Positions 53,196 to 63,599 of a stretch of 64,000 nt of DNA are shown in pieces. The notes below the pieces were generated by a model. It saw nothing but the letters and a program-made list of their open reading frames with translations, ran no database searches and had not been told where the DNA came from. The stretch comes from Casuarina equisetifolia (lineage: Eukaryota; Streptophyta; Magnoliopsida; Fagales; Casuarinaceae). The stretch spans positions 17,094,021 through 17,158,020 of the forward strand of contig CM052362.1 in NCBI GenBank assembly GCA_028551475.1. The letters run 5' to 3'. Position numbers and translations under genes: made by a program. How positions within the stretch are numbered: position 1 is the first letter of the stretch; each line of letters opens with the position of its first letter.

Positions 53196-53961
53196 GTTGA
53201 GGAAGGAATAGCGCTTGGGCATAAGATATCTAAAAAATGATTAGAGGTTGATCGAGCTAAAGTGGAGGTCATTGCCAAACTGCCCCCACCAACATCAGTG
53301 AAACTTGTTAGAGGCTTTTTGGGGCATGCAGGATTCTATAGGTGGTTCATAAAAGATTTTTCCAAAATTGCTAGATCCCTTTCAAGTTTGTTGGTTAAAG
53401 ATGTGAAATATAACTTTTCTAATGAATGCTTACAGGCTTTTAACATTTTAAAGGAAAAGTTAATATCAACACCAATCATAGCGGCACCAGAATGGGAATT
53501 ACCTTTTGAGCTAATGTGTGATGCTAATGATTTTGCAGTAGGAGCTATGTTGGGACAACAGAAGAATGGAGTTTTTCAAACCATCTACTATGCTAGTCAA
53601 ACCTTGTCAAGTGCACAATTGAATTATTCAACAACAGAAAAAAAAAAAAAAAAAACTTTTGGCTGTAGTATTTGCTTTTGATAAATTTTATTCTTATCTA
53701 ATTGGTTCAAAAGTTATTGTTTATTTTAACCATTATGCTCTTAAGCATCTCCTTGAAAAGAAAGAATCAAAACCTAGGTTAATCAGGTGGATTCTTTTGC
53801 TACAAGAGTTTGATTTGGAGATCAAGGATAAGAAAGGGACTGAAAATCTAGTTGCAGATCATTTGTCCAGAATTTCCAATATGAAGGAAGAAGATCAACC
53901 GATTCTGGAAGAATTTCCCGATGAAAACATTTTTGCACTCCAATCCATCCAAATTTCCTAG
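53196..53961 (+). pseudogene. RT thumb and RNase H relic; RT catalytic core deleted
   Basis: The sequence resumes at EGIALGHKISK. It continues with VIAKLPPPTSVKLVRGFLGH and AGFYRWFIKDFSKIA (the region just after the RT active site). RNase H follows as PFELMCDANDFAVGAMLGQ and [19 protein letters not shown]. An 18-base A run at 53639-53656 shifts the frame. RNase H then continues to [19 protein letters not shown]-type sequence and [10 protein letters not shown]. The fingers and palm with the Y-x-D-D box, about 190 residues in relatives, are absent. Confidence 0.85.
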
Positions 53962-54129
53962 TATGCTGATTTTGTCAATTATTTGATAAGTAATGTTCTT
54001 CCTCCTGAAATGTCATATCAACAAAGAAAAAAATTCTTTTATGACCTCAAACATTATTTTTGGGAAGAGCCTTTCTTGTTTAAAGTATGTGTAGACTAGG
54101 TTATAAGAAGATGTGTTCCTGAGGAAGAG

Positions 54130-55237
54130 ATGGCTAGTATCCTACACCATTGTCATGCTAGAGAGGTTGGTGGTCATTTTGGTGTCACCATAACTGCAAC
54201 TAAGGTTTTACAGTCTAGATTTTATTGGCCCACACTTTTTAGAGATGCATATTTATATGTAGTTGCATGTGATCAATGTCAAAGAACTGGGAATATTTCT
54301 AGGAAACATGAGATGCCTCTAAACAATGTTGTTGTGTGTGAGTTATTTGATGTTTGGGGTATTGACTTCATGGGACCCTTTCCACCTTCTTATGGAAATA
54401 TGTATATTTTGGTGGCTATTGAGTATGTGTTTAAATGGATAGAAGCAGTAGCATTGCCTATAAATGATGCTAAGGTTATGGTTAAATTCTTAAAGAAAAA
54501 TATTTTTACTTGCTTTGGCACTCCTAGGGCAATCATAAGTAATAGAAGGACTCATTTTTGCAACAAACAATTTGAATCACTTTTGGGTAAGTACGGGGTT
54601 AACCATAAGATTGCTACCCCTTATCACCCTCATACTAGTGGTCAAGTTGAGATATCAAATAGGAAAATTAAGAGAATTTTGGAAAAAAACTGTGAATACC
54701 TCAAGGAAAGATTGGTCAATGAAACTTGATGATGCACTTTGGGCCTATAAAACAGCATTCAAAACACCAATTGGAATGTCTCCTTTTAGGCTAGTGTTTG
54801 GGAAGGCTTGTCATCTACCAGTAGAATTAGAGCATAAAGCATATTGGGCTTTAAAATTTTTGAACTTTGATATGCAGTCTATAGGTGAAACTCGATTGTT
54901 GCAGCTAAATGAATTGTAGGAATTACGAGATGAGGCCTACGAAAATGCCAAAATATATAAGGAGCGGACAAAAAGATGTCATGACAAACATATATTAAGA
55001 AGAGAGTTTGTGGTTGACCAAAAAGTATTACTTTATCACTCTCATCTTAAATTGTTTCCAGGTAAATTGCGGTCTCGATGGTCTGGCCCTTTCATAGTCA
55101 CTAAGGTATTCCCATATGGAGCAATAGAAGTTGCAAATGACACCCAAGGCATGTTTAAGGTGAGTGGTCAACGTTTGAAGCCCTACTTTGAAGGAGTCAA
55201 TATGCAGAAGACTACCATTGATCTTCTTCCTCCTTGA
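54130..55237 (+). pseudogene. Athila-type integrase with frameshift
   Basis: The zinc domain is [12 protein letters not shown]...CDQCQRTG (HHCC). The catalytic core has [11 protein letters not shown] (first Asp). In [11 protein letters not shown] the second catalytic Asp of the usual D-G-G-T-H-F block has become Asn. The Glu is kept in [11 protein letters not shown]. Near 54720 the frame shifts to 54719-54919 ([19 protein letters not shown]), and after a stop it continues to 55237 with a [16 protein letters not shown] module. Integrase would be inactive. Confidence 0.88.
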
Positions 55238-56837
55238 GTAGCAACATTGAAGATAGTTTAGCTGAAAACTATAAAGCAAGCGCTTCTTGGGAGGTAACCC
55301 AAGCATTTTATTGGTTCTTTTGTTGAAAATTTTGTCAACACCATCTCCTCAAAGCTCTCTATGGATATCACCTACAATTAGGGGAGTTTTCTCATTCCTA
55401 TTTTACCTTTATTTTTCTTTATTTTTGATTTATTTCTTTTAACATTGAGGATAATGCTTCATTTAAGTTTGGGGGTGGGAAAATAAATCTTTTCTTGCTA
55501 AATCTAATTGAATTTTTTTTCTCATGTCATGATTAAACCCTTTGTTTTGAATTCTTAGCGATTCTTAGGAAGATGTAGATTCTGTTCAAACCTACAATTG
55601 TGATGTGAGTTAAGTGTGATTCTGATTATGTTGATCCATTCATTAAACACTAAAAGTCTTTCATTTTTAAAATTGTGTATTTCTAGAGAACATTCATGTG
55701 AAGTATGTGATTTTCTTAGATCTCACCCAGATCTTAGAATTTGATTGATTTCCTCTTGAGGTGAAATCCTAGGCTACATCTAATTGAGAAAAGGATTAAG
55801 GCCATTCTTTAGATCGTTTGAGCCTTTCAAGCCAACCCTATTTATTTATCCCCAGTCACCCCACTAAGCCTTGATTTATATCCATTTTTTTTACACCCAC
55901 ATATATATACTTTTGAGCCTTTGACAAATTATCTTTTCATCCCGCACCCTTAAACATATTAATTTTTAGGATATAAGTCTATTTAAGTGAAGAGAAGTTA
56001 AGGGGAAGGATGTTATATGGGAAAGATGTTGATTGCAATGATTATGTAGCATAATATGTTGCTTTTGTGAATGCAAAAAAAAAAAAGGAAATGCAACATT
56101 TGTCCAAGATTGGAATTCTTTTATTGCTTATTGTCAAATTCAAGCTACTCAAGGTTCAGAAATTGGCTTTTGCATAGTAGTTGGATGTCATCAGCAAGAT
56201 AAGATTATAATGGTTACATTTCTAGTCCTACTACTTGCTTTATGATTGCAAGCATGATTGTGACTTTTGTAAGTGTCAAAATCCAAGTGAAATCAAGTAT
56301 TTTTGGAAAAAATGAATGAGAGAAGTGGTGATAGAAAGATCATTTGTGAAAAAAAAAAAAGCAAAGAAAGGAAGTGACAAAAGCTCAAATTAGATCCTAG
56401 AAAGTAATGTGTTTATGGGTGAATTTAGCCTAAATGACTTTCATCTTACCCCTAGCTCAGCCTTACATTACTAGCTTATAAAAGTCCTATTGATTCTTGG
56501 TTAAATGATTGGCTTACATTAGTGGAGAAAGAAATGAAAAGCAAACCTATGAGGTTTGGTTAAAGATTTTGAGAGATTGCATATTAATGTGGATCTATTT
56601 AGAGTGCATATAGTTGAAAAGATAAGGACTCACACTCACACACACGAATATGGTCAACATAGTTAAGAGTCTATCTTATCTTATGAACAATTGTTTTGTT
56701 TGGATGAAAGCTATATTGTTTCTTTGAATTGTTAAGTTGAGCAATTTTGAGTGAATTTTAAGAAGAAGTTTTGTCCAAAACATATATTATCTCTTACTTT
56801 TGCTCGAGAACTAGCAAAATGTCAAGTTTGGGGGTCT
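55238..56837 (+). other. Untranslated 3' interior of younger Athila-like element
   Basis: A long non-coding interior ending in the polypurine stretch AAGTTTGGGGGTCT. It is collinear with 41200-42823 of the older copy. No envelope-like frame is present. Confidence 0.75.
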
Positions 56838-57258
56838 TGATAATTCTATTTTTATAGAGTTATTTTGACTATTTTAGGATATAAATAATACAAGTTTTAT
56901 AATATAATATTTAAGTTTTGATATATTTATGTAAATTTGTGTTATTTATGCAGCAAACCCCAAAAGAGCAAAAGAAATAAAGAAAAAGAAAGTTACAAAA
57001 AGGCACATGAAGAAGAAAAGGAAAGAAAAAGAAATCAAAAGAAGAAAAGAGGAGGCAACGTGTAAAGTAGCAAAAAGAGGAGGAAAAGGACAAGACAGGA
57101 CAAGAAAGGAAATAAAGAAAAGGAGAAAAAAGTGAATTACTAAGGGAGAATCTTAGGTCACACATCCCAAGATAGCATAAAAGGGCAAAGGAACGTGAAT
57201 TATGACAAAGTGGAAAGAAGGCGCCGCACAAGAGAAGAAGAGAGAGAAGAGAGAGAAA
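56838..57258 (+). repeat. Truncated 3' LTR of younger Athila-like element
   Basis: It matches the first ~420 bp of the 5' LTR, then stops in the purine tract (GAAGAGAGAGAAA) without the terminal ACCAAACA. The next bases are ATTGG and the resumed MurE frame. About 1 kb of LTR is missing. Confidence 0.9.
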
Positions 57259-57263
57259 ATTGG

Positions 57264-57470
57264 CTACATCGGCTACATTGTTTTACAGGCATCCTTTTAA
57301 GAACATGGTGGTAATTGGGATAACGGGGACGAATGGGAAGATGACAACTTTATATTTGATCAAAGGCATGTATAAAGCGATGAGGTTAAGAACTGGGATG
57401 TTGAGTTTGGGTTTTGATTATCATAACTCAATTGCAAATGCTCTGTTTGCCTTCTATTTCAAATAGGGAA
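57264..57470 (+). pseudogene. Captured MurE ligase fragment, ATP-binding part
   Basis: Directly after ATTGG the frame reads ATSATLFYRHPFKNMVVIG, then ITGTNGKMTTLYLIKGMYKA and MRLRTGMLSLG. The glycine-rich ATP loop of Mur ligases (G-T-N-G-K-T-T-T) is recognisable, with one Thr changed to Met. It is the direct continuation of the fragment ending at 48911. Joining across the insertion restores the family order. Confidence 0.88.
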
Positions 57471-57920
57471 GAGTGGTAATTGCAGAGAAGTGGTTCGATC
57501 TATAAAGTGATTGGGAAGTTATAGCATGGAAGTCAATGATGAGTGGGTATGCTTCAGATGATCATAACAAGAAAGGACTTAAAATCATTGACAAAAGCAT
57601 GAAGGCTATACAAATTCATGATTCTTTTACCAATAAGATACTGAGACTCTAGTTGGGTGATCCTAAATTGTCAAAACCTCAAAGGGAGCTAGTATCGAAA
57701 AATCTGACTGGCAATCCATTTCCTTACACATTTGGGCAAGGCTTTCATATACTGGGAATTTAAAGGCAAGTGTCTACTTTCAGTGGATTGGCGGAGCTGC
57801 TACTCAATGAGAATTTTATTTTAGGCAGTTTCCAATGATGGTGAAGTCAAGGCATTGTTATTTGAGGGATGTTGATCCCCATGAGCTAATTTCCAACAAA
57901 GAATAGTAAACATAAATGGG
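57471..57920 (+). pseudogene. Unresolved captured sequence, first part PPR-like
   Basis: VVIAEKWFDL, a stop, then SDWEVIAWKSMMSGYASDD (57471-57560) resembles a PPR repeat (V-F-D-x-M-x-x-R-D-V-V-A-W-N-S-M-M-S-G-Y). The following pieces (LGDPKLSKPQRELVSKNL and FSGLAELLLNENFILGSF) look coding in style, but I do not recognise them. Stops are frequent. Confidence 0.45.
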
Positions 57921-57924
57921 TAGG

Positions 57925-58436
57925 TACTTCGTATTAAATGAGCTTAATGTTGAAATCCAAGTATTGTTAGACATGGGTTTTAAGATAAGCTAAAATTCTA
58001 TTTTGTTGAGGCTTGAAGCACTCACGCTAGCTGGAGATATTTTAGTGGTGAAGGGAAAAAGAGTAAGGGATGTCGAATCCTTGTCATTTAAAATGGAAGA
58101 AGTTGCGATTAAGCTAGATGAAAACACTTACAATGCTTGGATCCTTATGTATTGTAGGGATTGTAGAATAGAAAAGGTTTGTCACTGATGCATGAAATGA
58201 GAAGGATAGATTTGAAGCCTAAGTTAAATACTTACACAAGCATGATCACATCATTTGGTAAGCAAAGGATGTTGGAACAAGTTGAAGAACTCTTTGAAGG
58301 GTTGAGGTCAAATAAACATAAATTAGATTGTTCTTTTTATCATGTAATGATGAAAATGTTTCGAGATTATGGAAATCATTCCAAGGCAACAAATTTATTG
58401 GGCATGATGAAAGAGAAAGGAGTAGATCCCACTTAG
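57925..58436 (+). pseudogene. Captured fragment of an EMB1270-like PPR protein
   Basis: The first frame, after 57925, contains LLDMGFKIS and KGKRVRDVESLSFKMEEV. It then joins NTYNAWILMYCRDCRIEKV. After a frameshift it continues LMHEMRRIDLKPKLNTYTSM, ITSFGKQRMLEQVEELFEGL and FYHVMMKMFRDYGNHSKATN. This is a P-type PPR array, and the order fits the C-terminal repeats of EMB1270 (At3g18110 type, chloroplast splicing) with internal deletions. The class is certain; the parent assignment is from memory and should be checked. Confidence 0.7.
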
Positions 58437-58451
58437 GGAGTTATAGGATGT

Positions 58452-59440
58452 AGAGTGGGAGTAATAGAAATTAAGGCAGCACTGCATGGTAAACCCATGA
58501 CATGGTTTTACTTGATCTTGTTGGGTTTAGGATGTCGAGGAAGTTAGGTGATGGTGTCACAACTTTTAACTTGGTTTTAACTATGACCCACACGTTGAGG
58601 AAGCATGGTTTTATTGGAAAGCTTGTAGAGTTTTACGGTGAGGGTATGGAAGAATTGTCATTAGCTGGTAGGGCCACTAATACTAACATGTTTCTGGAAT
58701 ATGGGGCAACCATGGGCAACTTCTATGTTGATCATGTCACATTGTAGTATCTCAAACTAATTGGTTGAAATGTTGAAACCGTGTAAAGGGTACATGCATA
58801 TTTGCTTGCCAACACAATGTTTATTAACTATAATGAGCCTCCACAAGAAAAGGAATATATATCTTATTTATAATTAGACTTGGTTGATGTTGAAACATGT
58901 GTTTCTAGACCCACACAGCCTCATGATCGAATTCCATTGAAAGAAATAAAGGCTGCCTGGCATAAATGTCTTGATCCCCAAGTTGGATTTCCCAACCTTG
59001 TTGTACTAAAGGAAGGACATGATAAGGTAGTAAACCTTTCATTTCATGGACAACCTACAAAACTTAAACATGGTCGTGTAGTCGTTTTAGCTATTCTAAA
59101 TTGTACAACCACATTAAATCCTAATGTCATGCATGGGGCTGGTCTTGTTGCAAAGAAGTCCTTGAATGGACAGGGCTTTCAAATTGTTGGTTATGGCTAC
59201 ACAACATGTATTGGAAACTTAAGGGGACTTGAACAATATGTGGCCTCTGCAATTTTAGAAAATGATATTATGGTCTTCAAGGTTGTGTTCACCCATTACC
59301 CAAAGCTAATTATCTTGTTTCATTTCCTTAGGGGTGTTGTCTATTGGCTTGTTGGCACGGTTGGCATCAACTTTGATAAAGAGCCACTTGGAACAAGGAA
59401 TGCTAGGGAGAATGTCTATTTCAAAGATATCTAGCATAGT
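58452..59440 (+). pseudogene. Captured aconitate hydratase fragment
   Basis: Blocks in order: [99 protein letters not shown] and IVGYGYTTCIGN, then VGINFDKEPLG. This is the central and swivel-proximal part of plant aconitase (family D-G-V-T-A-T-D-L-V-L-T and V-E-F-Y-G-E-G-M). About 30 residues between GAGLVAKK and QGFQIVGYG are missing. One of the two Fe-S cysteines in the G-C-T-T-C-I-G motif is Tyr. About 1 kb of coding sequence runs without introns, although plant aconitase genes have many. That points to capture from mRNA. Confidence 0.9.
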
Positions 59441-59618
59441 AATGTAGAAAATGTTTAGTCCTTAACCGCTTGCATTAATCTTCTAGAAGCCTTAAAAAGC
59501 TTATCGCCATATCTGCCATCTCACACTTGCCAAGTTAATAGTATACTTCATGCCATGTCTTGTTTAGCTAACTTAATTGAGGATTTTGATCCTTGGAGAC
59601 AAGGATTCTTTTAGGGAT

Positions 59619-60013
59619 TGTTAGGATCTCACCTAAGTTGGAAACACATGGCTAATTAAGGGCAAAAAGGGGAAGCCATGAAGGGGCAACACTAGAATTG
59701 AACAAGCTAGTAAGAAGAGAAAAAGGGAAGAAGATGCAAGGGATAAATCATTGAACCAAACAATTTTTCCTTATTTCTCTAGCTTGTATCCTAGCTTACT
59801 TTAGCTTAGCTGCCTTATGTTTGTAGTAGAAGTAGTGTGTGTAATTGTTGTAGTTGTTAAGCTCTAGAGTAATATTGCAGTAGTTTGTAGTGAACTTGTT
59901 ATAGAAACTTGTGTGTTGTAAATAAGCATTTCCACCCAAATATAAAGGAGACTTTGTCCAAATTTCCCATATATTAGTGTTCCTTATTTGTTGTGATATT
60001 CTTGGGCTTAACA
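59619..60013 (+). repeat. 3' LTR of the gene-capturing element
   Basis: 395 bp, TGTTAGGATCTC to GGGCTTAACA, preceded by GGATTCTTTTAGGGAT and followed by ACTAA. It pairs with 46267-46653. Confidence 0.9.
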
Positions 60014-60079
60014 ACTAACGACATGAGAAGAGTTTCTTTGTATTTTAGTGCTAATGGCATGGGGACTTGAATAACATGA

Positions 60080-60449
60080 CCCACCGCTATCGTGGCCCTA
60101 TGCGCCAAAACCATTGTATCCCGATGTGCCAAAGTCGTTGTGGCCCAATGCGTCAAAGCCGCCATATCCGTATGCACAAAGACGTTGTATCCGAATGCGC
60201 CGAAGCTGCCATATCTAGACGCGCCACTGTTGATGCAGCCCAACAACCCACCATCATGATATAAAATTTGATTAAGTGCATAATGGCTTACATACATCAA
60301 AATACCATCTTCCCCAATCACAAAATCAAATGAAACCCCTGGGCCGCCATCGTGATATAACATTTGATCGAGCGCACAATGACTTACATATGTTAAAATA
60401 CCATCTTCCTAAGTCACAAAATCAAATGGAACCCTCAGGTTGACAACGA
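60080..60449 (-). pseudogene. Degenerate Gly/Tyr-rich coding-like relic with 96-bp tandem repeat
   Basis: On the minus strand, 60449-60258 encodes two 32-residue repeats (VPFDFVT..EDGILTYVSHCA and VSFDFVIGEDGILMYVSHYA, each followed by LYHDGG). The period is exactly 96 bp. Next comes a series of about 24-bp repeats (60090-60240). In a shifted frame they give a Gly/Tyr/Phe-rich octapeptide pattern (YGGFDALGHNDFG). One stop and a frameshift are visible. I do not recognise the family. It may be a relic of a host gene. Confidence 0.45.
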
Positions 60450-61909
60450 CACAGGCAAAGTTGTCCTCAGAGCAATGTCTAGGAACCTAAGAACCAAAAT
60501 AAAGTATAATAAAGAAATAAACCAATCGAATTTTGCCTAGGCCATGGGAAAGATGAACACCAATTTTGTAGCTAACAAAAGAAATCAGTTCTTGGAGATT
60601 AGTAACACAACCAAATAGAGAGCTGGAGAGACCACTTGAAATAGAAAGTCATCCAACATGGACCATAGATCTAAGGGCAAACATATAAGTGGCTCCTGAT
60701 TGCTATGCCCATTCAGCACATCGCCACCTATGCTTCGTCCACCATTCACCATTAATGACATGTCAAAAGAGAAGACAATCTAGAATCGAGTTGAACACAA
60801 GACAATATATAGACCTAACATGATGCAAGCTCGGCAATTTTTTGGCAGCCAAGTGGCATTCGAAGAGAGTAGTTGATTACGAAGTAAATTCTTGAACACA
60901 TCATGATTGGAATATGCAAGGAATGTGCGTGGAATATGCTTGGAATATTCAGAGTAGTAGGTATTGATCCACAAGGCCAGAAGCTTGTTGGAGTGAGCCG
61001 CGGCCCATTAACTCATATGCGTTTTCCCATTATGAGATGAAATTTCAAGTTTCATGCGTGATATCGTAGAAAAGATCTTACCATTTGGAATTAAAAATCA
61101 CTACCATTAAGGAATAAGATTTTTTCATACAAACAACATCATACATTTGAAGAAAATATAATATGCCCATCAGTTATGTTATTGACTACTTAATGAAGGG
61201 TGTTTCTATTCCAACATTGCATCTCTAGTCTTTTCTTTTCTATCTTTTTCTCTTAGACTGATCTTTTACTACACATCTTATATGTAAAATTATTTATATC
61301 TCAAAGTTCAACCATAAACCTTTATATAATATTTGCACATATCTTAACAAGCACTACCAATCCTTCCTCATACCTATAAGAGCCAAATATTTATAAAATC
61401 ATATGATTTCATATAATGTTTTCAACATGAAAAGCCAAATTGCTTATGCCTTCACTTTAGCCATTAACTTTCCTATGGTATAGCCAAGAGTTCCGTAATA
61501 AAGAGTGAGAATCCAAAAATAGGTATAGATTCTATCAATCAAACTCATTATTTTTGGCCTACACACAAGCTTCATGCCTCATGCAACAAGAGTCAAGGCC
61601 ATCATAGGGCTTCTCCCGAAGGCATCCACTATATAACAACCTGTAGTATTTACCATATCCTAACAATGGAGGGAATATTATTCTAGATGGAGAACACAAA
61701 AGCCAAGATAAAAATCAAAAGAACTTGGTTAACTTATTAAAGAATTGAATAATAATCAACTTAACCTCAAAACAAAATGAAAAAGAGAAATCTCTTATAA
61801 GCTATTAATACCCATAAAGGCATTTCTAGGGTACCTGAATATAATTCTGACTCACATTTTCTACTACAATCTCTACTTTACAAACACATAACCCATGAAT
61901 GAAACCATT
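60450..61909. other. No gene recognised
   Basis: AT-rich sequence with short open frames only. The left 60 bases may extend the minus-strand relic (a DNFACVVVNLR-type stretch). Nothing else is supported. Confidence 0.5.
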
Positions 61910-62440
61910 TGTTGGATGCAACTTGAATTGTTAAAGGAGTTTTGCATGATTTAGAAGTCCATGTCCTACATGGTTTGGGAAAGGAAAGAATTCATGTTCC
62001 ATAGGAATTAAAAGAGAAGAATTGTGTGTCCTACATTGGTTAGAAAACCAACCTGTGGGAAATAGAAGGCCCATAAAAAGGAGTTTATATAGTCCCTAGA
62101 GAGATATAGAAGAACCTAAGCGATAATACTAATAATCAAGTATTGGGTTATTTGTAAAGTATTACAAAGCTAAGGTTGAAAGAGTTTCTCAATCTTTCTC
62201 GAGTTGTAATAGTTGAATTTTTTAGTGGAAAGAATAGGGCGTAGGACATTGTTGGTCTAAACCCTTAAAAATTTCTTGTGTTAACATTTATGCATATGCC
62301 TGCTTTGATCCTGGACAGGAACACAAGAAAAGTTGTTGGTCTAAGCACTACTGATGTTAAAGGCACGGACGAGAACATAAGAAAAGTTAGGGATAATGAG
62401 GAAGCATGAAAGGAAAAGATCAAACTTCAATGTATAGTGT
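61910..62440 (+). repeat. Copia-type LTR (probable solo or truncated)
   Basis: It begins TGTTGGATGCAACTTG and has the usual copia LTR landmarks: CCTACATTGGTTAGAAA, a TATATAG box near 62085 and GTAGGACATTGTTGGTC-type text near 62242. It then has a U5-like region with CTTGTGTTAACA. The right end is uncertain, because an Athila LTR fragment begins near 62490. No internal coding region adjoins it. Confidence 0.45.
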
Positions 62441-62489
62441 GAAACCATTGTTAAATGGAGCAGAAAAGGCATTGACATGAGGCTTGGGT

Positions 62490-63594
62490 TTAAAACATGC
62501 AAATCAAATCATCTAGTGGTAATTAATCACTTAAATGCATTAAACATAGTGATATATAACTTCATATAAACATAATGTCTTGCAAAATGTCACAATCGTA
62601 CAAATCATACCATTGTAAGTAAGTTACATTATAGCTCTAACAAAAGTAAACTAAAACATAGAATCTATACAAATAAAAGCCATGCAAGAAATTGAACAAA
62701 GAATTCTTTAAACTATATAAAAATTCTCACTAAAATGTCTTCAATTCATAGAAACTTTGCACAACTCTACACATCAGAAAGAGGAGGAAATAGGTTGTTT
62801 GGTAAGAAGGAAAGAAATCACGATGCACATGCCATTGTCACACGCTGCTACCGTTCTTTATAGAAAATGCCAAAAATTATTGAGGAAGGTATTTGGAGTG
62901 CTAATCTACAAAGAAATCATTCCAATCTGCCACAAAATTATGTAGATTTACCAAAATCATACCCAAGCAGTGTTTGTCATCTTTCACTGGAAAGTACTCT
63001 GAAATTGCAAACAATTGCCGTAGAAACGTCAAAAATTGTTATAGGATGGCAAATATGCTTCTTCCTTACCAAAAAATGCTCAAATTTGGCTAAAAACACA
63101 ACTAGATGGCTGAAAAACGCAGATAGTGTTAGGTTCTTTGCCCAAAAAGAACACAATAGTTAGCTTTTGCATGACCATTGGATGCTTTCAGAGACCTATG
63201 TTGTCATGCACAACCAAGTTTCTGGTGAGTCCCCCACCATTTGCATTCTGACACCTTCGTTCTCCCCTTTCTCTTTGTTTCATTCTCTATCCTTATTGCA
63301 CAGTGATAGACACAATCCTCCCTCAATACACTCATGTTCTCCTTTTTTTCTTTTTTTCTTCCCATGTGAGTTTCCCTACATGTGTGACAATAAACCCTTT
63401 CTTTTGTTTAATTATTTTCTTCTTTTTTTCTCTTGCTTTTTTGTTTCTTTCCTTTATTTTCTTCTATTTTGGGTTTGTTGCATGAACAAACAAAACTTGC
63501 ATAAACAAAGATAAATATAAATATATTTTAAAAAATACTATAGTATATAATGCCTAAAGTAGTTAAAATAATCTTATACAAGATAGAGTTATCA
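62490..63594 (-). repeat. Athila-like LTR fragment on the minus strand
   Basis: Reading leftward from 63594, the sequence starts TGATAACTCTATC and keeps TTTAACTACTTTAGGCA and a CATGCAACAAACCC block followed by purine-rich DNA. Further left are TTTTGCAAGACATTATGTTTA and a TTAATTACCAC stretch, collinear with the other LTRs. The distal ~350 bp is missing. No interior adjoins it, so it is a truncated solo copy or relic. Confidence 0.72.
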
Positions 63595-63599
63595 AAGGC

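Larger units (their letters stand above)
48917..57258 (+). mobile_element. Younger Athila-like LTR retrotransposon, defective
   Basis: The 5' LTR is at 48917-50333 and the primer-binding site TGGTGCCGTTGCCGAGGA at 50340-50357. That site is complementary, with two mismatches, to the tRNA-Asp 3' end used by Athila elements. Gag (from ~50558), protease, RNase H and integrase regions follow, then a 1.6-kb untranslated 3' interior, the polypurine stretch AGTTTGGGGGTCT, and a 3' LTR truncated to 421 bp (56838-57258). It is flanked by ATTGG at 48912-48916 and 57259-57263. The RT core is deleted at about 53195. Premature stops, mostly CAG to TAG, interrupt gag. No envelope-like frame is seen. The overlapping LTR parts are about 95% identical by eye. 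Confidence 0.92.
46267..60013 (+). mobile_element. LTR retroelement carrying captured host gene fragments
   Basis: The LTRs at 46267-46653 and 59619-60013 both run TGTTAGGATCTCACC...CTTAACA, about 90% identical by eye. They are flanked by ACTGA (46262-46266) and ACTAA (60014-60018), a 5-bp target duplication with one change. A primer-binding-site-like TGGTATTTGGGGCC (46655-46668) follows the 5' LTR, resembling the tRNA-Met-type TGGTATCAGAGCC. Removing the nested Athila-like insertion (48917-57258 plus one ATTGG) leaves about 4.6 kb of interior. That interior has no recognisable protease, RT, RNase H or integrase. It carries sense-oriented fragments of TRCF, a PPR gene, MurE, EMB1270 and aconitase. 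It would have to move with enzymes supplied in trans. Confidence 0.85.
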
